Below, one piece after another: positions 1 through 6,088 of a DNA stretch of 20,506 nucleotides. Both the position numbers and the translations under genes were made by a program. The DNA lies in contig JAFAFP010000112.1 in assembly GCA_023423415.1 (NCBI GenBank), positions 1 through 20,506 on the forward strand, given 5' to 3'. The notes under the pieces are model-generated. The model saw only the letters and a program-made list of their open reading frames with translations, searched no databases and was not told the DNA's origin. This DNA is from Pseudomonadota bacterium. GTDB taxonomy: Bacteria > Pseudomonadota > Alphaproteobacteria > Rhizobiales > Xanthobacteraceae. The first letter of the stretch is position 1; every line of letters starts with the position of its first letter.

Positions 1-52
1 GCTCTAGGCAGACTGACAAGAGCCTGCAGGTCGGTCGCGGGCGGACAAGGCG

Positions 53-631
53 ATGGCGTTTTTTCGTTCGATCCATGTGAGCGAACAGCTTCCCGTCGTT
101 CAGGGCGACAACGTGTTTTTGCGCGCCCCGCAGATGGCCGACTTCACCGAATGGGCCGAGTTGCGCGAGAAGAGCCGCGATTTCCTGACACCGTGGGAGC
201 CTACCTGGCCCGACGATGACCTCACCCGCTCGGCGTTTCGCCGGCGGTTACGGCGTTACAGCGAGGATATGCGCGGCGATCAGGCCTATCCGTTCCTGCT
301 GTTTCGCAAATCCGACAATGCCCTCCTCGGCGGCCTGACGCTCACCAATGTCAGACGTGGCGTAGCGCAGGCCAGCAGCCTCGGTTACTGGGCTGGCGCT
401 CCATTCGCGGGCCAGGGCTACATGACCCGCGGCGTTGCGGCCCTGATCCCGTTCGCTTTCGATGCGCTGCGCCTACACCGGATCGAAGCTGCCTGCATTC
501 CCTCCAATGAGCCCTCGATCAGGCTGTTGGAGCGGACCGGATTCAAGCGCGAGGGCTATGCGCGAGAATATCTCTGCATCAACGGATTGTGGCAGGATCA
601 CCTGCTTTATGCCCGGCTGAAGGGCGATTAA
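53..631 (+). CDS. rimJ: RimJ/RimL-type GNAT N-acetyltransferase
   Basis: The predicted 192-residue protein fits the GNAT acetyltransferase fold of the RimJ/RimL type, which uses acetyl-CoA to acetylate protein N-termini, classically of ribosomal proteins. The N-terminal stretch (about residues 18-45) has the typical 'NVFLRAP..ADFTEWAELRE' opening. The acetyl-CoA pyrophosphate-binding loop is visible near residues 112-123 (GYWAGAPFAGQGYMTRGV). The family's C-terminal motif 'NEPSIRLLERTGFKREG' follows at about 152-168. Length is normal for the family. The ATG at 53 has an AAGG-like ribosome-binding site just upstream (acaaggcg). It is followed by a lipoprotein gene on the same strand. The symbol is a family-level guess: other RimJ-like GNATs acetylate small molecules, and the substrate cannot be read from the sequence. 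Confidence 0.85.
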   Translation: MAFFRSIHVSEQLPVVQGDNVFLRAPQMADFTEWAELREKSRDFLTPWEPTWPDDDLTRSAFRRRLRRYSEDMRGDQAYPFLLFRKSDNALLGGLTLTNVRRGVAQASSLGYWAGAPFAGQGYMTRGVAALIPFAFDALRLHRIEAACIPSNEPSIRLLERTGFKREGYAREYLCINGLWQDHLLYARLKGD

Positions 632-649
632 CCACACATTCGCCGTGCC

Positions 650-679
650 TTGGGGCGGCCATGGTTAGTTTGTTATAAC
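650..679 (+). promoter_or_regulatory. Candidate sigma70-type promoter for the lipoprotein gene
   Basis: A TTGGGG hexamer at 650-655 and a TATAAC hexamer at 674-679 are separated by 18 bp, about 60 bp upstream of the lipoprotein start. The -10 is good and the -35 moderate. It lies just past the acetyltransferase stop, so the lipoprotein gene may have its own promoter. Confidence 0.4.
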
Positions 680-697
680 GCGGGGCAATGGAGTACT

Positions 698-717
698 GCC
701 CGGCGTTCCTGCCGGGC
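698..717 (+). other. 7-bp hairpin in the leader of the lipoprotein gene
   Basis: gcccggc (698-704) pairs perfectly with gccgggc (711-717) across a 6-nt loop (gttcct). It sits between the candidate promoter and the start codon at 741. No T-tract follows, so it is not a canonical terminator. It could affect leader stability or translation. Confidence 0.35.
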
Positions 718-740
718 CAACAAAAGCCGGACCTTTCAGT

Positions 741-1382
741 ATGCGTCGGGGAACTCGCAACCATCATCGCATCATTCGCCTTGCGCCGTTTGCAGCAGTC
801 GCGCTGCTTGCGGCCGGATGCTCGTCATCGGGAATTGGCGGCGCGAATGAAGCATCGCTGAGCCAAGCCATGGCCAGCACCACTCCGGCGCCCAATCCCG
901 AGGCGACTGGCTCGACCGGCAATCTGGAACGCTGCCCGAATGTGGAGTTGCGCCAGGGTGCAGCCACCTATGCCATCAACACCGCCGCGCGCGATCCATC
1001 GGCGATGCAATTGCGCTATCAGATTTCGCTCGGGCAAACCGCTCGCGAATGCAGGAGCATTGACGGCAACCTCGTCATGCGCGTCGGCCTCCAGGGACGC
1101 GTCGTGCTTGGACCGGCTGGCGGACCAGGCACTCTCGATATTCCGATCCGCTACGCCGTTGTTGAAGAAGGCATGCAGCCGAAGACGCTAATCACCAAAT
1201 TGGAGCGTGTCCCGGTGAATGTCGGAGAAGGCCAGCCGCACGTCGCCTTCACCCATATCGAAGAATCGCTGTCCGTACCGATGCCGCCGAATGCGGCGTT
1301 CGATAACTATATCATTTATGTCGGCTTCGATCCGATCGGCGCGCAGGAAAAGAAGAAGCCTGCGCCCAAGCGCGCGCGCTAG
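741..1382 (+). CDS. Putative lipoprotein of unknown function
   Basis: This is a predicted 213-residue secreted lipoprotein. A basic N-terminus (MRRGTRNHHRIIR) is followed by a short hydrophobic segment and a lipobox LLAAGC with the lipidated cysteine at residue 27. The next residues (SSSG) give no obvious inner-membrane retention signal, so outer-membrane anchoring is possible. The mature part holds a Thr/Pro-rich linker (about 40-60), two cysteines (C65 and a later 'ARECRS'), a predicted beta-rich region and a Lys/Pro/Ala-rich basic tail (EKKKPAPKRAR). I do not recognise a named domain. The gene follows the acetyltransferase and converges on the F0 ATP synthase operon, with a dispersed repeat and a bidirectional terminator between them. 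No functional link to ATP synthase can be drawn. Confidence 0.8.
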   Translation: MRRGTRNHHRIIRLAPFAAVALLAAGCSSSGIGGANEASLSQAMASTTPAPNPEATGSTGNLERCPNVELRQGAATYAINTAARDPSAMQLRYQISLGQTARECRSIDGNLVMRVGLQGRVVLGPAGGPGTLDIPIRYAVVEEGMQPKTLITKLERVPVNVGEGQPHVAFTHIEESLSVPMPPNAAFDNYIIYVGFDPIGAQEKKKPAPKRAR

Positions 1383-1485
1383 AGCGTTTTCGAGCGAAGT
1401 GGGTACCGGTTCGCGTAAAGAAAACGCGTCAAAACAAAAAGCTAGAGCCCCGGCTTTGATTCCATCAAAGCCGTAAAGGCTCTAG
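1383..1485. repeat. Dispersed Rhizobiales-type palindromic repeat (two hairpins)
   Basis: This starts at the lipoprotein stop codon. Hairpin 1 is nested: gcgttttc (1384-1391) pairs with gaaaacgc (1420-1427), and inside it gcgaa (1394-1398) pairs with ttcgc (1410-1414) around a gtgggtaccgg core. Hairpin 2 is also nested: ctagagcc (1442-1449) pairs with ggctctag (1478-1485), and inside it cggctttgat (1451-1460) pairs with atcaaagccg (1464-1473) around a 3-nt loop. The core and the second hairpin resemble intergenic elements I recognise as highly repeated in Bradyrhizobium and relatives. Copy number cannot be seen from one window. Confidence 0.7.
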
Positions 1486-1509
1486 GGCTGCGGCATTTCC
1501 GCCAAATAA

Positions 1510-1545
1510 AAAAAGCGCTGGCCAGAAGACTGGCCAGCGCTTTTT
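1510..1545. terminator. Bidirectional intrinsic terminator between the lipoprotein gene and the atp operon
   Basis: A 15-bp perfect stem has aaaaagcgctggcca at 1510-1524 pairing with tggccagcgcttttt at 1531-1545 around the 6-nt loop gaagac. A-tract and T-tract flank the GC core, so it forms a stem plus U-run when transcribed from either side. It lies between two convergent units, the lipoprotein gene (ends 1382) and the F0 operon (ends 1586). Confidence 0.92.
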
Positions 1546-1585
1546 GATAAGGAAAGGATGCGCGGATAGCTGTCCGCGACAACGC

Positions 1586-2065
1586 TCAGTTCAGCTTCTT
1601 CTTGACGTCGTCAATGCCGCGCGAAATCAGGTCCGCGGCAACAGAACCCTTGGCAGTATGCGCCAGAACCTTCTCGGCCGCGCTGACAGCAACTTCGGCG
1701 GCAACACTGCGCACCTCGGCGAGGGCCTGAGCTTCGGCCTGGGCGATCTTCGTCTCGGCCATCTGCGTGCGGCGGGTGACGAAATCCTCAAGCTTGGCAT
1801 GGGCCTCAGCGGCAAGCCGCTCGGCATCGGCTTTCGCGCTCTCGATGATATCGGCCGCTTCCTTCTCGGCATTCGCGGTCTTCTGCTTGTACTCGGCCAG
1901 CAACGCCACGGCTTCGGCCTTGAGGCGAGCGGCTTCTTCAAGCTCGGACTGGATACGTGAAGCGCGCTTGTCGAGCGTGCTTCCGATCGTCTTGTGAATG
2001 CCGAAATAGGCCAGGATCACAAAGAACAGGACGAAGGATACGGCAACCCAGAATTCAGCTTCCAT
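1586..2065 (-). CDS. atpF: F0F1 ATP synthase subunit b
   Basis: This 159-residue protein is the peripheral stalk subunit b, which clamps the F1 head against the membrane part of ATP synthase. It has one N-terminal transmembrane helix (about 5-24, 'FWVAVSFVLFFVILAYFGI'), then a long charged, alanine-rich helix predicted as coiled coil to the C-terminus. This is the classic b-subunit plan and length. It is the last gene of the operon, 11 bp after b', with an AGGAA-type ribosome-binding site upstream of the ATG. Short spacing to b' fits coordinated synthesis, since the two form a heterodimeric stalk in alphaproteobacteria and cyanobacteria. The bidirectional terminator follows 40 bp downstream. 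Confidence 0.95.
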   Translation of the reverse strand: MEAEFWVAVSFVLFFVILAYFGIHKTIGSTLDKRASRIQSELEEAARLKAEAVALLAEYKQKTANAEKEAADIIESAKADAERLAAEAHAKLEDFVTRRTQMAETKIAQAEAQALAEVRSVAAEVAVSAAEKVLAHTAKGSVAADLISRGIDDVKKKLN

Positions 2066-2076
2066 GATCGGGGTTC

Positions 2077-2610
2077 CTATCGCTTCAACGACTGGTCGAC
2101 AGCGTTGGTGACCGCAGCCTGGTCAGGCTTGTTGCCGATCAGGCGCTCGACGATCGCCGAGGCGGCGTCGGTCGCGATGCTGCGGACATTCGACATCGCC
2201 GCCGTCTTGGTTTGCAGGATGGTCTTTTCGGCTTCCTGCAGGCGGTCATGCAGCTTCGCCTCGAGCGTCTTGCGACGCACGTCAGCTTCGGCCGCCAGTT
2301 CGTCGCGTTTCTGGCCGGCAATCGCCTGCGCATTGTTGCGGGCATCAGCCAGCTTCTTTTCGTAATTCGCGAGGGCCGCGTCGGTTTCGTCCTTCAGCTT
2401 CTGCGCCGAAGCAAGGTCGTCCGCGATCCGGCCCGCCCGCGACTCAACGATCGCGCCGACGCGCGGCAATGCCACGCGCGACATCAGCACGTAGAGCAGA
2501 ACAAAGGCGATCGCGAACCAGACGAGCTGGGACGCAAAAGTTTCCGAATTGAACGGCGGGAAGGGTGCTTTCGCTCCGCCGGGTACTTCGGTAGTCGCTT
2601 TGGTGGCCAT
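2077..2610 (-). CDS. atpG: F0F1 ATP synthase subunit b' (second b-type subunit)
   Basis: This 177-residue b-type stalk subunit is the diverged b' partner of subunit b (also called atpF2 or atpX). A cytoplasmic N-terminal tail (about 1-25, MATKATTEVPGGAKAPFPPF) precedes the single transmembrane segment (about 29-47, 'LVWFAIAFVLLYVLMSRVA'). A long charged amphipathic helix (about 60-175) then forms the stator coiled coil. The N-terminal tail and 'FNSETFASQLVWFAI' are typical of b' rather than b. The ATG at 2610 has a GGAGAG ribosome-binding site. It lies 55 bp after atpE and 11 bp before atpF. Symbol use varies: atpG is used for b' in many Rhizobiales but for gamma elsewhere. Confidence 0.93.
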   Translation of the reverse strand: MATKATTEVPGGAKAPFPPFNSETFASQLVWFAIAFVLLYVLMSRVALPRVGAIVESRAGRIADDLASAQKLKDETDAALANYEKKLADARNNAQAIAGQKRDELAAEADVRRKTLEAKLHDRLQEAEKTILQTKTAAMSNVRSIATDAASAIVERLIGNKPDQAAVTNAVDQSLKR

Positions 2611-2665
2611 CGGAATCTCTCCACCTGCGCGCGAAACCGCGCGCAGGGCCTCACATCATCGAGGA

Positions 2666-2893
2666 TTAGACGGCGAACAGCAGCAGCAGCGCGATCAGCA
2701 GCGAGAAGATGCCGAGCGCTTCGGTCACGGCGAAGCCGAAAATCAGGGTGCCGAACTGGCCCTGGGCAGCCGACGGGTTACGCAGCGCCGAACCAAGGAA
2801 GTTGGCGAAAATGTTACCCACGCCGACGCCGGCGAGGCCCATGCCGAGGCAGGCGATGCCGGCACCGATGTACTTTGCTGCAACAGGATCCAT
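2666..2893 (-). CDS. atpE: F0F1 ATP synthase subunit c (rotor ring proteolipid)
   Basis: This is a 75-residue hairpin of two transmembrane helices that multimerises into the proton-driven rotor ring. Helix 1 carries the glycine-rich packing motif (about 10-26, GAGIACLGMGLAGVGVG). The polar loop is R38-N39-P40. Helix 2 carries the proton-binding carboxylate, here Glu58 in 'FAVTEALGIFSLLIA'. Length and motifs are exactly those of alphaproteobacterial subunit c. I see no sodium-ring signature. The ribosome-binding site (AAAGGAG, 7 nt before the ATG) is the strongest in the operon, in keeping with the need for many c copies per complex. It sits 43 bp after atpB. Confidence 0.97.
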   Translation of the reverse strand: MDPVAAKYIGAGIACLGMGLAGVGVGNIFANFLGSALRNPSAAQGQFGTLIFGFAVTEALGIFSLLIALLLLFAV

Positions 2894-2936
2894 TGATTGC
2901 TCCTTTGGGATCGATCTGATGATAACGGGTCGGGCG

Positions 2937-3686
2937 TCAGTGGCCCGGGTGAAGGGCGTCGTTGAGATAGATGCAGGTCAGGATCGCGAAGACATAGGCC
3001 TGCAGGAAAGCAACGAGAAATTCGAGCGCCGTAATTGCCACGGTCATGCCCAGCGGCAGGACCGCGCCGAGCCAGCCGACGAAACCAAGGCCACCCAGCA
3101 TCGTGACGAAGCTGGCAAAGACCTTCAGCGTGATGTGGCCCGCGAACATGTTCGCGAACAGGCGCACGCTGTGCGAGATCGGCCGCGACAGGAACGAGAT
3201 GAGCTCGATCAACACGATCAGCGGCAGGATGTAGATCGGGATGCCACTCGGCACGAACAGTTTCAAAAACTTGAAGCCGTTCTTGTAGAAGCCGTAGATC
3301 AGCACCGTGAAGAACACGATCAGCGCCAGCGATGCGGTGATGATAATGTGGCTCGTCACCGTGAAGGTGCCGGGAATGAGCCCGATCATGTTCGCGAACA
3401 GGATGAAGGTGAACAGCGAGAAGACCAGCGGGAAGAATTTCATTCCCTCCTTGCCGGCCGAGCTTCGCAACATGTCCGCGACAAACTCGTAAGTCAGCTC
3501 CGCGATCGACTGCATCCGTCCCGGGACGACCGCGCGGCGGCTGGTAGCGCCGATCATCAACAGCGAAACGCTGGCCACCGCGAGCAGCATGAACAGCGAG
3601 GAATTGGTGAAAGCGATCTCGTGTCCGCCGATATGGCCGAGCGTGGCGATCTTCTTGATCTCAAATTGCGCAATCGGATCGGCCAT
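2937..3686 (-). CDS. atpB: F0F1 ATP synthase subunit a
   Basis: This is the integral membrane subunit a (249 residues from the chosen start), which forms the two proton half-channels against the c ring. The essential arginine is R175 in 'SHSVRLFANMFAGHI', with the conserved 'ELISFLSRPISHSVR' segment before it. About five to six hydrophobic helices are visible. The reading frame extends to a GTG at 3716, adding ten charged residues (MRRLKDQDAA). I prefer the ATG at 3686 because homologues begin close to 'DPIxQFxIxxIxTLGHIG' and GAAGGA lies upstream of it. It follows atpI by 69 bp and precedes atpE by 43 bp. Confidence 0.94.
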   Translation of the reverse strand: MADPIAQFEIKKIATLGHIGGHEIAFTNSSLFMLLAVASVSLLMIGATSRRAVVPGRMQSIAELTYEFVADMLRSSAGKEGMKFFPLVFSLFTFILFANMIGLIPGTFTVTSHIIITASLALIVFFTVLIYGFYKNGFKFLKLFVPSGIPIYILPLIVLIELISFLSRPISHSVRLFANMFAGHITLKVFASFVTMLGGLGFVGWLGAVLPLGMTVAITALEFLVAFLQAYVFAILTCIYLNDALHPGH

Positions 3687-3755
3687 GGCCGCGTCTTGGT
3701 CCTTCAATCGCCGCACGAGCGCGGCTTATGATCCTTCCATCACCGCGGACGCGGG

Positions 3756-4133
3756 TCAGGGTTTATCAGCGCCACCACCGGGAAGCTTGCTGGGTGCAAT
3801 GACCCCGGCGGAACGCATCACATTCAGTACACCGGCCGCAAAGCCGAGCAGTACAAAGACAATCAGCCCAAACGGCGAAATCCCGAGGAAGCGATCCAGC
3901 AACCAGCCGATCACAGCCCCGACGAGCACGCCCGCCACCAACTCCGCGGACATGCGAAAACCTTTCGCCATCGCCGAGGGGTCGGAAACGTATTGTCCGG
4001 AGTCATGTTCGGCTGGCTTGCGAGACTCGATCTTGCCGAGCTTCGCGCCGAGACCTTCAAGCCTCGCGGAGAGAGAGGCATCTGAAGATGCTGGGTTTTC
4101 CGGTCTGTCCTTGTCGCCTGCGCCGTCAGCCAT
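3756..4133 (-). CDS. atpI: AtpI-family ATP synthase accessory protein
   Basis: This small protein (125 residues from the chosen ATG) heads the F0 operon. The first two-thirds is hydrophilic and acidic or charged, with a possible short helix ('SARLEGLGAKLGKIE'). It is followed by two hydrophobic helices (about 73-90 and 95-113) separated by 'LDRFLGISPFG', and a short proline/glycine tail. AtpI family members assist c-ring assembly and Mg2+ or H+ handling and are not part of the finished complex. The open frame continues upstream to 4295, but that extension runs across the promoter and is rich in unlike residues. The ATG at 4133 gives the family's usual length. The ribosome-binding site is weak (GAAAG). 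Confidence 0.88.
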   Translation of the reverse strand: MADGAGDKDRPENPASSDASLSARLEGLGAKLGKIESRKPAEHDSGQYVSDPSAMAKGFRMSAELVAGVLVGAVIGWLLDRFLGISPFGLIVFVLLGFAAGVLNVMRSAGVIAPSKLPGGGADKP

Positions 4134-4196
4134 GCTTTCGACACTCGCGTCGGGAAACGTCCGAACGGACCCCTTGCACCCCTCAAAGCCGGGCGG

Positions 4197-4225
4197 ACCA
4201 TACTGATGGGGTTTTCGCAAGTCAA
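4197..4225 (-). promoter_or_regulatory. Sigma70-type promoter of the F0 ATP synthase operon
   Basis: Reading the minus strand, a TTGACT -35 hexamer (4220-4225) and a TATGGT -10 hexamer (4197-4202) are separated by exactly 17 bp. Transcription would start near 4190 and leave a leader of about 57 nt before the atpI ATG at 4133. It is the best promoter match in the window and is correctly placed at the operon head. Confidence 0.72.
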
Positions 4226-4317
4226 GAAACGCTGTGCACCGCGCAAGACTGAAATATATCAGTAAATTCAGACGCTTGCGTGCCAGCGACATCACGTCAT
4301 CCGGATCAGGCCACGAC

Positions 4318-4347
4318 TTTCGGTGCCGGTGCGGCGGATGTTACAAT
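4318..4347 (+). promoter_or_regulatory. Weak promoter candidate for the exported protein gene
   Basis: A TACAAT -10 (4342-4347) lies about 30 bp upstream of the ATG at 4377. The best -35 at 18 bp spacing is TTTCGG (4318-4323), which is poor. Placement is reasonable, as this is the divergent region opposite the atp operon. Confidence 0.3.
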
Positions 4348-4376
4348 CAACTCTTCGACTAAACGGGACTTTGCCC

Positions 4377-4850
4377 ATGTTTCGGACCCTCACAATCGCC
4401 TCTCTCGTGCTTTTGCCTCTCGCGGCGCAGGCCCAGACGCAGGCCCCGAATGCTGGCGCTCCCGATTCGGAAAACGGCCGGTACACGTTCAACCGGGTGG
4501 ACGAAGGCTTCCTGCGGCTCGATCAGCAGACCGGGCATGTGTCAGTCTGCACCCGCCGCGACCTCGGCTGGGCCTGTCATCCGGTCCCGGATGAGCGCAG
4601 TGCGCTGGAAGAGGAAATCGCGCGGCTGCAGAAGGATAATGCAGCGCTGAAGAAGGACATGCTGGCGCGTGGCATCACGCCGCCTGGCGCGCCGCAGGCG
4701 AAGGCTCCGTCCCAGCCCAATACACAGCAGGACGGAAAATCGCCAACCGACGCGGAGATCGATCGCGCGCTGGCCACGGCGGAGCGGATCTGGCGGCGGC
4801 TTGTCGAGATGATCGCGCGGCTGCAGCGGGACATCTTTACCCAGATCTGA
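4377..4850 (+). CDS. Small exported coiled-coil protein of unknown function
   Basis: From the ATG at 4377 the product is 157 residues with a clean signal peptide (MFRTLTIASLVLLPLAAQAQ), probably cleaved after an AQA-type site. I chose this start because it places the signal peptide at the N-terminus; the frame opens earlier at a GTG (4323). The mature protein begins with a short domain containing two cysteines ('VSVCTRRDLGWACHPV'), which could form a disulfide in the periplasm. Then comes a heptad-like charged helix (about 77-100, ALEEEIARLQKDNAALKKDM), a Pro/Ala/Gln linker and a final amphipathic helix (about 128-157). I recognise no named family. It ends 8 bp before the YjbQ-type gene, suggesting co-transcription. 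Confidence 0.75.
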   Translation: MFRTLTIASLVLLPLAAQAQTQAPNAGAPDSENGRYTFNRVDEGFLRLDQQTGHVSVCTRRDLGWACHPVPDERSALEEEIARLQKDNAALKKDMLARGITPPGAPQAKAPSQPNTQQDGKSPTDAEIDRALATAERIWRRLVEMIARLQRDIFTQI

Positions 4851-4858
4851 GCCGCATC

Positions 4859-5317
4859 GTGGGCCTGTCCAGCATTAAGACGGTGACCGCCACGGTTATC
4901 GCCACCGCAGAATTGGCGATCGAAACGCCCGGCGAAGGGTTTATCGATATCACCGCCGACGTCCGTGATTTTGCTGAAAGAGCGAAGGCACAGGACGGTG
5001 CGCTGTCCTTGTTTCTCCGCCACACTTCGGCGTCGCTGACCATCCAGGAGAATGCCGACCCGGATGTGCTGCGCGACCTCACCACCGCGCTTCGCCATCT
5101 CGCTCCGCGCGATTTCGGCTGGGTCCACGATGCCGAAGGCCCCGATGATATGCCGGCCCATATCCGCACCATGCTGACAGGTGTGTCACTGCAAATCCCG
5201 GGCGTCTCCGGGCGGTTGGCCCTCGGCACCTGGCAGGGCATTTATGTTATTGAACACCGTGCCCGCCCGCACCGGCGCCAGATCATCCTGCAATTCACGG
5301 GCAGTACCAGTGGTTAA
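4859..5317 (+). CDS. yjbQ: YjbQ family (UPF0047 / secondary thiamine-phosphate synthase)
   Basis: This 152-residue protein matches the compact YjbQ/UPF0047 family. Conserved motifs are seen in order: 'FLRHTSASLTIQENADPDV' (about 50-68), 'DDMPAHIRTMLTG' (about 100-112) and 'LALGTWQGIYVIEHR' (about 122-136), including the family's conserved His and Glu residues. Family members form trimers and some have weak thiamine-phosphate synthase activity; the physiological role remains poorly defined. The start is the GTG at 4859, only 8 bp after the previous stop, so translation may be coupled. The next gene, the response regulator, begins 98 bp later with no clear terminator between. Confidence 0.9.
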   Translation: MGLSSIKTVTATVIATAELAIETPGEGFIDITADVRDFAERAKAQDGALSLFLRHTSASLTIQENADPDVLRDLTTALRHLAPRDFGWVHDAEGPDDMPAHIRTMLTGVSLQIPGVSGRLALGTWQGIYVIEHRARPHRRQIILQFTGSTSG

Positions 5318-5415
5318 AGCCCTTGCAATGAGACGGCAGACTTTCGCCCGGGCGCAGAAAATGTTGTAAAGTCGTCACATGAGGCGCCGCGGATTGACCA
5401 GGGAATGACGCCGAA

Positions 5416-6084
5416 GTGACCGAAACGACTTATCGTCTGGTGATTGCCGACGACCATCCGCTGTTCCGCGGGGCTCTTCGCGAAGCCGTTGGCGGACTAT
5501 TCGGACGGATCGAAATCTCCGAAGCTGGATCGTTCGAGGAGGTATCAACACTTCTCGAAAACGGCAGTGATGTCGATCTGATCCTGCTCGATCTCACCAT
5601 GCCCGGCGTGCGCGGCTTTTCCGGCCTGATGTATCTGCGCGCCCAATATCCGAGCGTGCCGGTCGTGGTGGTGTCCGGCAACGACGATCCGACCGTCATC
5701 CGACGCTGTATGGATTTCGGCGCCTCCGGCTTCATCCCCAAAACGCTGGATACCGAAGGCATGCGCGGGGCGATCGCGGCCGTGCTGAAAGGTGGGGTAT
5801 GGACCCCGCCGGATGTCGACCTCGATGCCGGCGCGGATGCGGAAACCACCGCGCTCCTTGCGAAACTCGCAACCTTGACCCCGCAACAGGTCCGCGTGCT
5901 GATGATGCTGTCGGAGGGCCTGCTCAACAAGCAGATCGCCTACGAACTGTCGGTATCGGAAGCCACCGTGAAGGCGCATGTCTCCGCGATCCTGCAAAAG
6001 CTCGGCGTCGAGAGCCGCACCCAGGCGGTGATCGCAGCGGCGAAGATCGAAGTCGGCCAGTGGCCGGCGGCGCTGGAACAATAA
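5416..6084 (+). CDS. crbR: NarL/LuxR-type response regulator, CrbR/ErbR-like
   Basis: This 222-residue two-component regulator starts at a GTG. The N-terminal receiver domain (about 7-125) shows the acidic pair 'ADDH' near residues 11-13, the phospho-acceptor Asp59 in 'LLDLTMPG' and the conserved Lys in 'FIPKT'. A linker leads to a C-terminal LuxR/GerE helix-turn-helix (about 155-210) with 'LTPQQVRVLMML' and the recognition-helix region 'SVSEATVKAHV'. Its 3' end lies 4 bp from the 3' end of the hybrid kinase on the other strand, so they form a likely cognate pair. Their architecture matches CrbS/CrbR (also MxtR/ErbR), which activates acetyl-CoA synthetase and acetate or alcohol use in Vibrio and Pseudomonas. 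The symbol is inferred from that pairing. Confidence 0.87.
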   Translation: MTETTYRLVIADDHPLFRGALREAVGGLFGRIEISEAGSFEEVSTLLENGSDVDLILLDLTMPGVRGFSGLMYLRAQYPSVPVVVVSGNDDPTVIRRCMDFGASGFIPKTLDTEGMRGAIAAVLKGGVWTPPDVDLDAGADAETTALLAKLATLTPQQVRVLMMLSEGLLNKQIAYELSVSEATVKAHVSAILQKLGVESRTQAVIAAAKIEVGQWPAALEQ

Positions 6085-6088
6085 AGAC

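Noticed and set aside
1..52. Tail of an upstream gene
   Set aside because: Short and ambiguous. One frame is open from 1 to 80 but there is no recognisable motif, so no partial gene can be claimed.
4134..4295. Upstream extension of atpI to 4295
   Set aside because: It runs across the sigma70-type promoter at 4197-4225 and adds 54 residues not seen in AtpI proteins.
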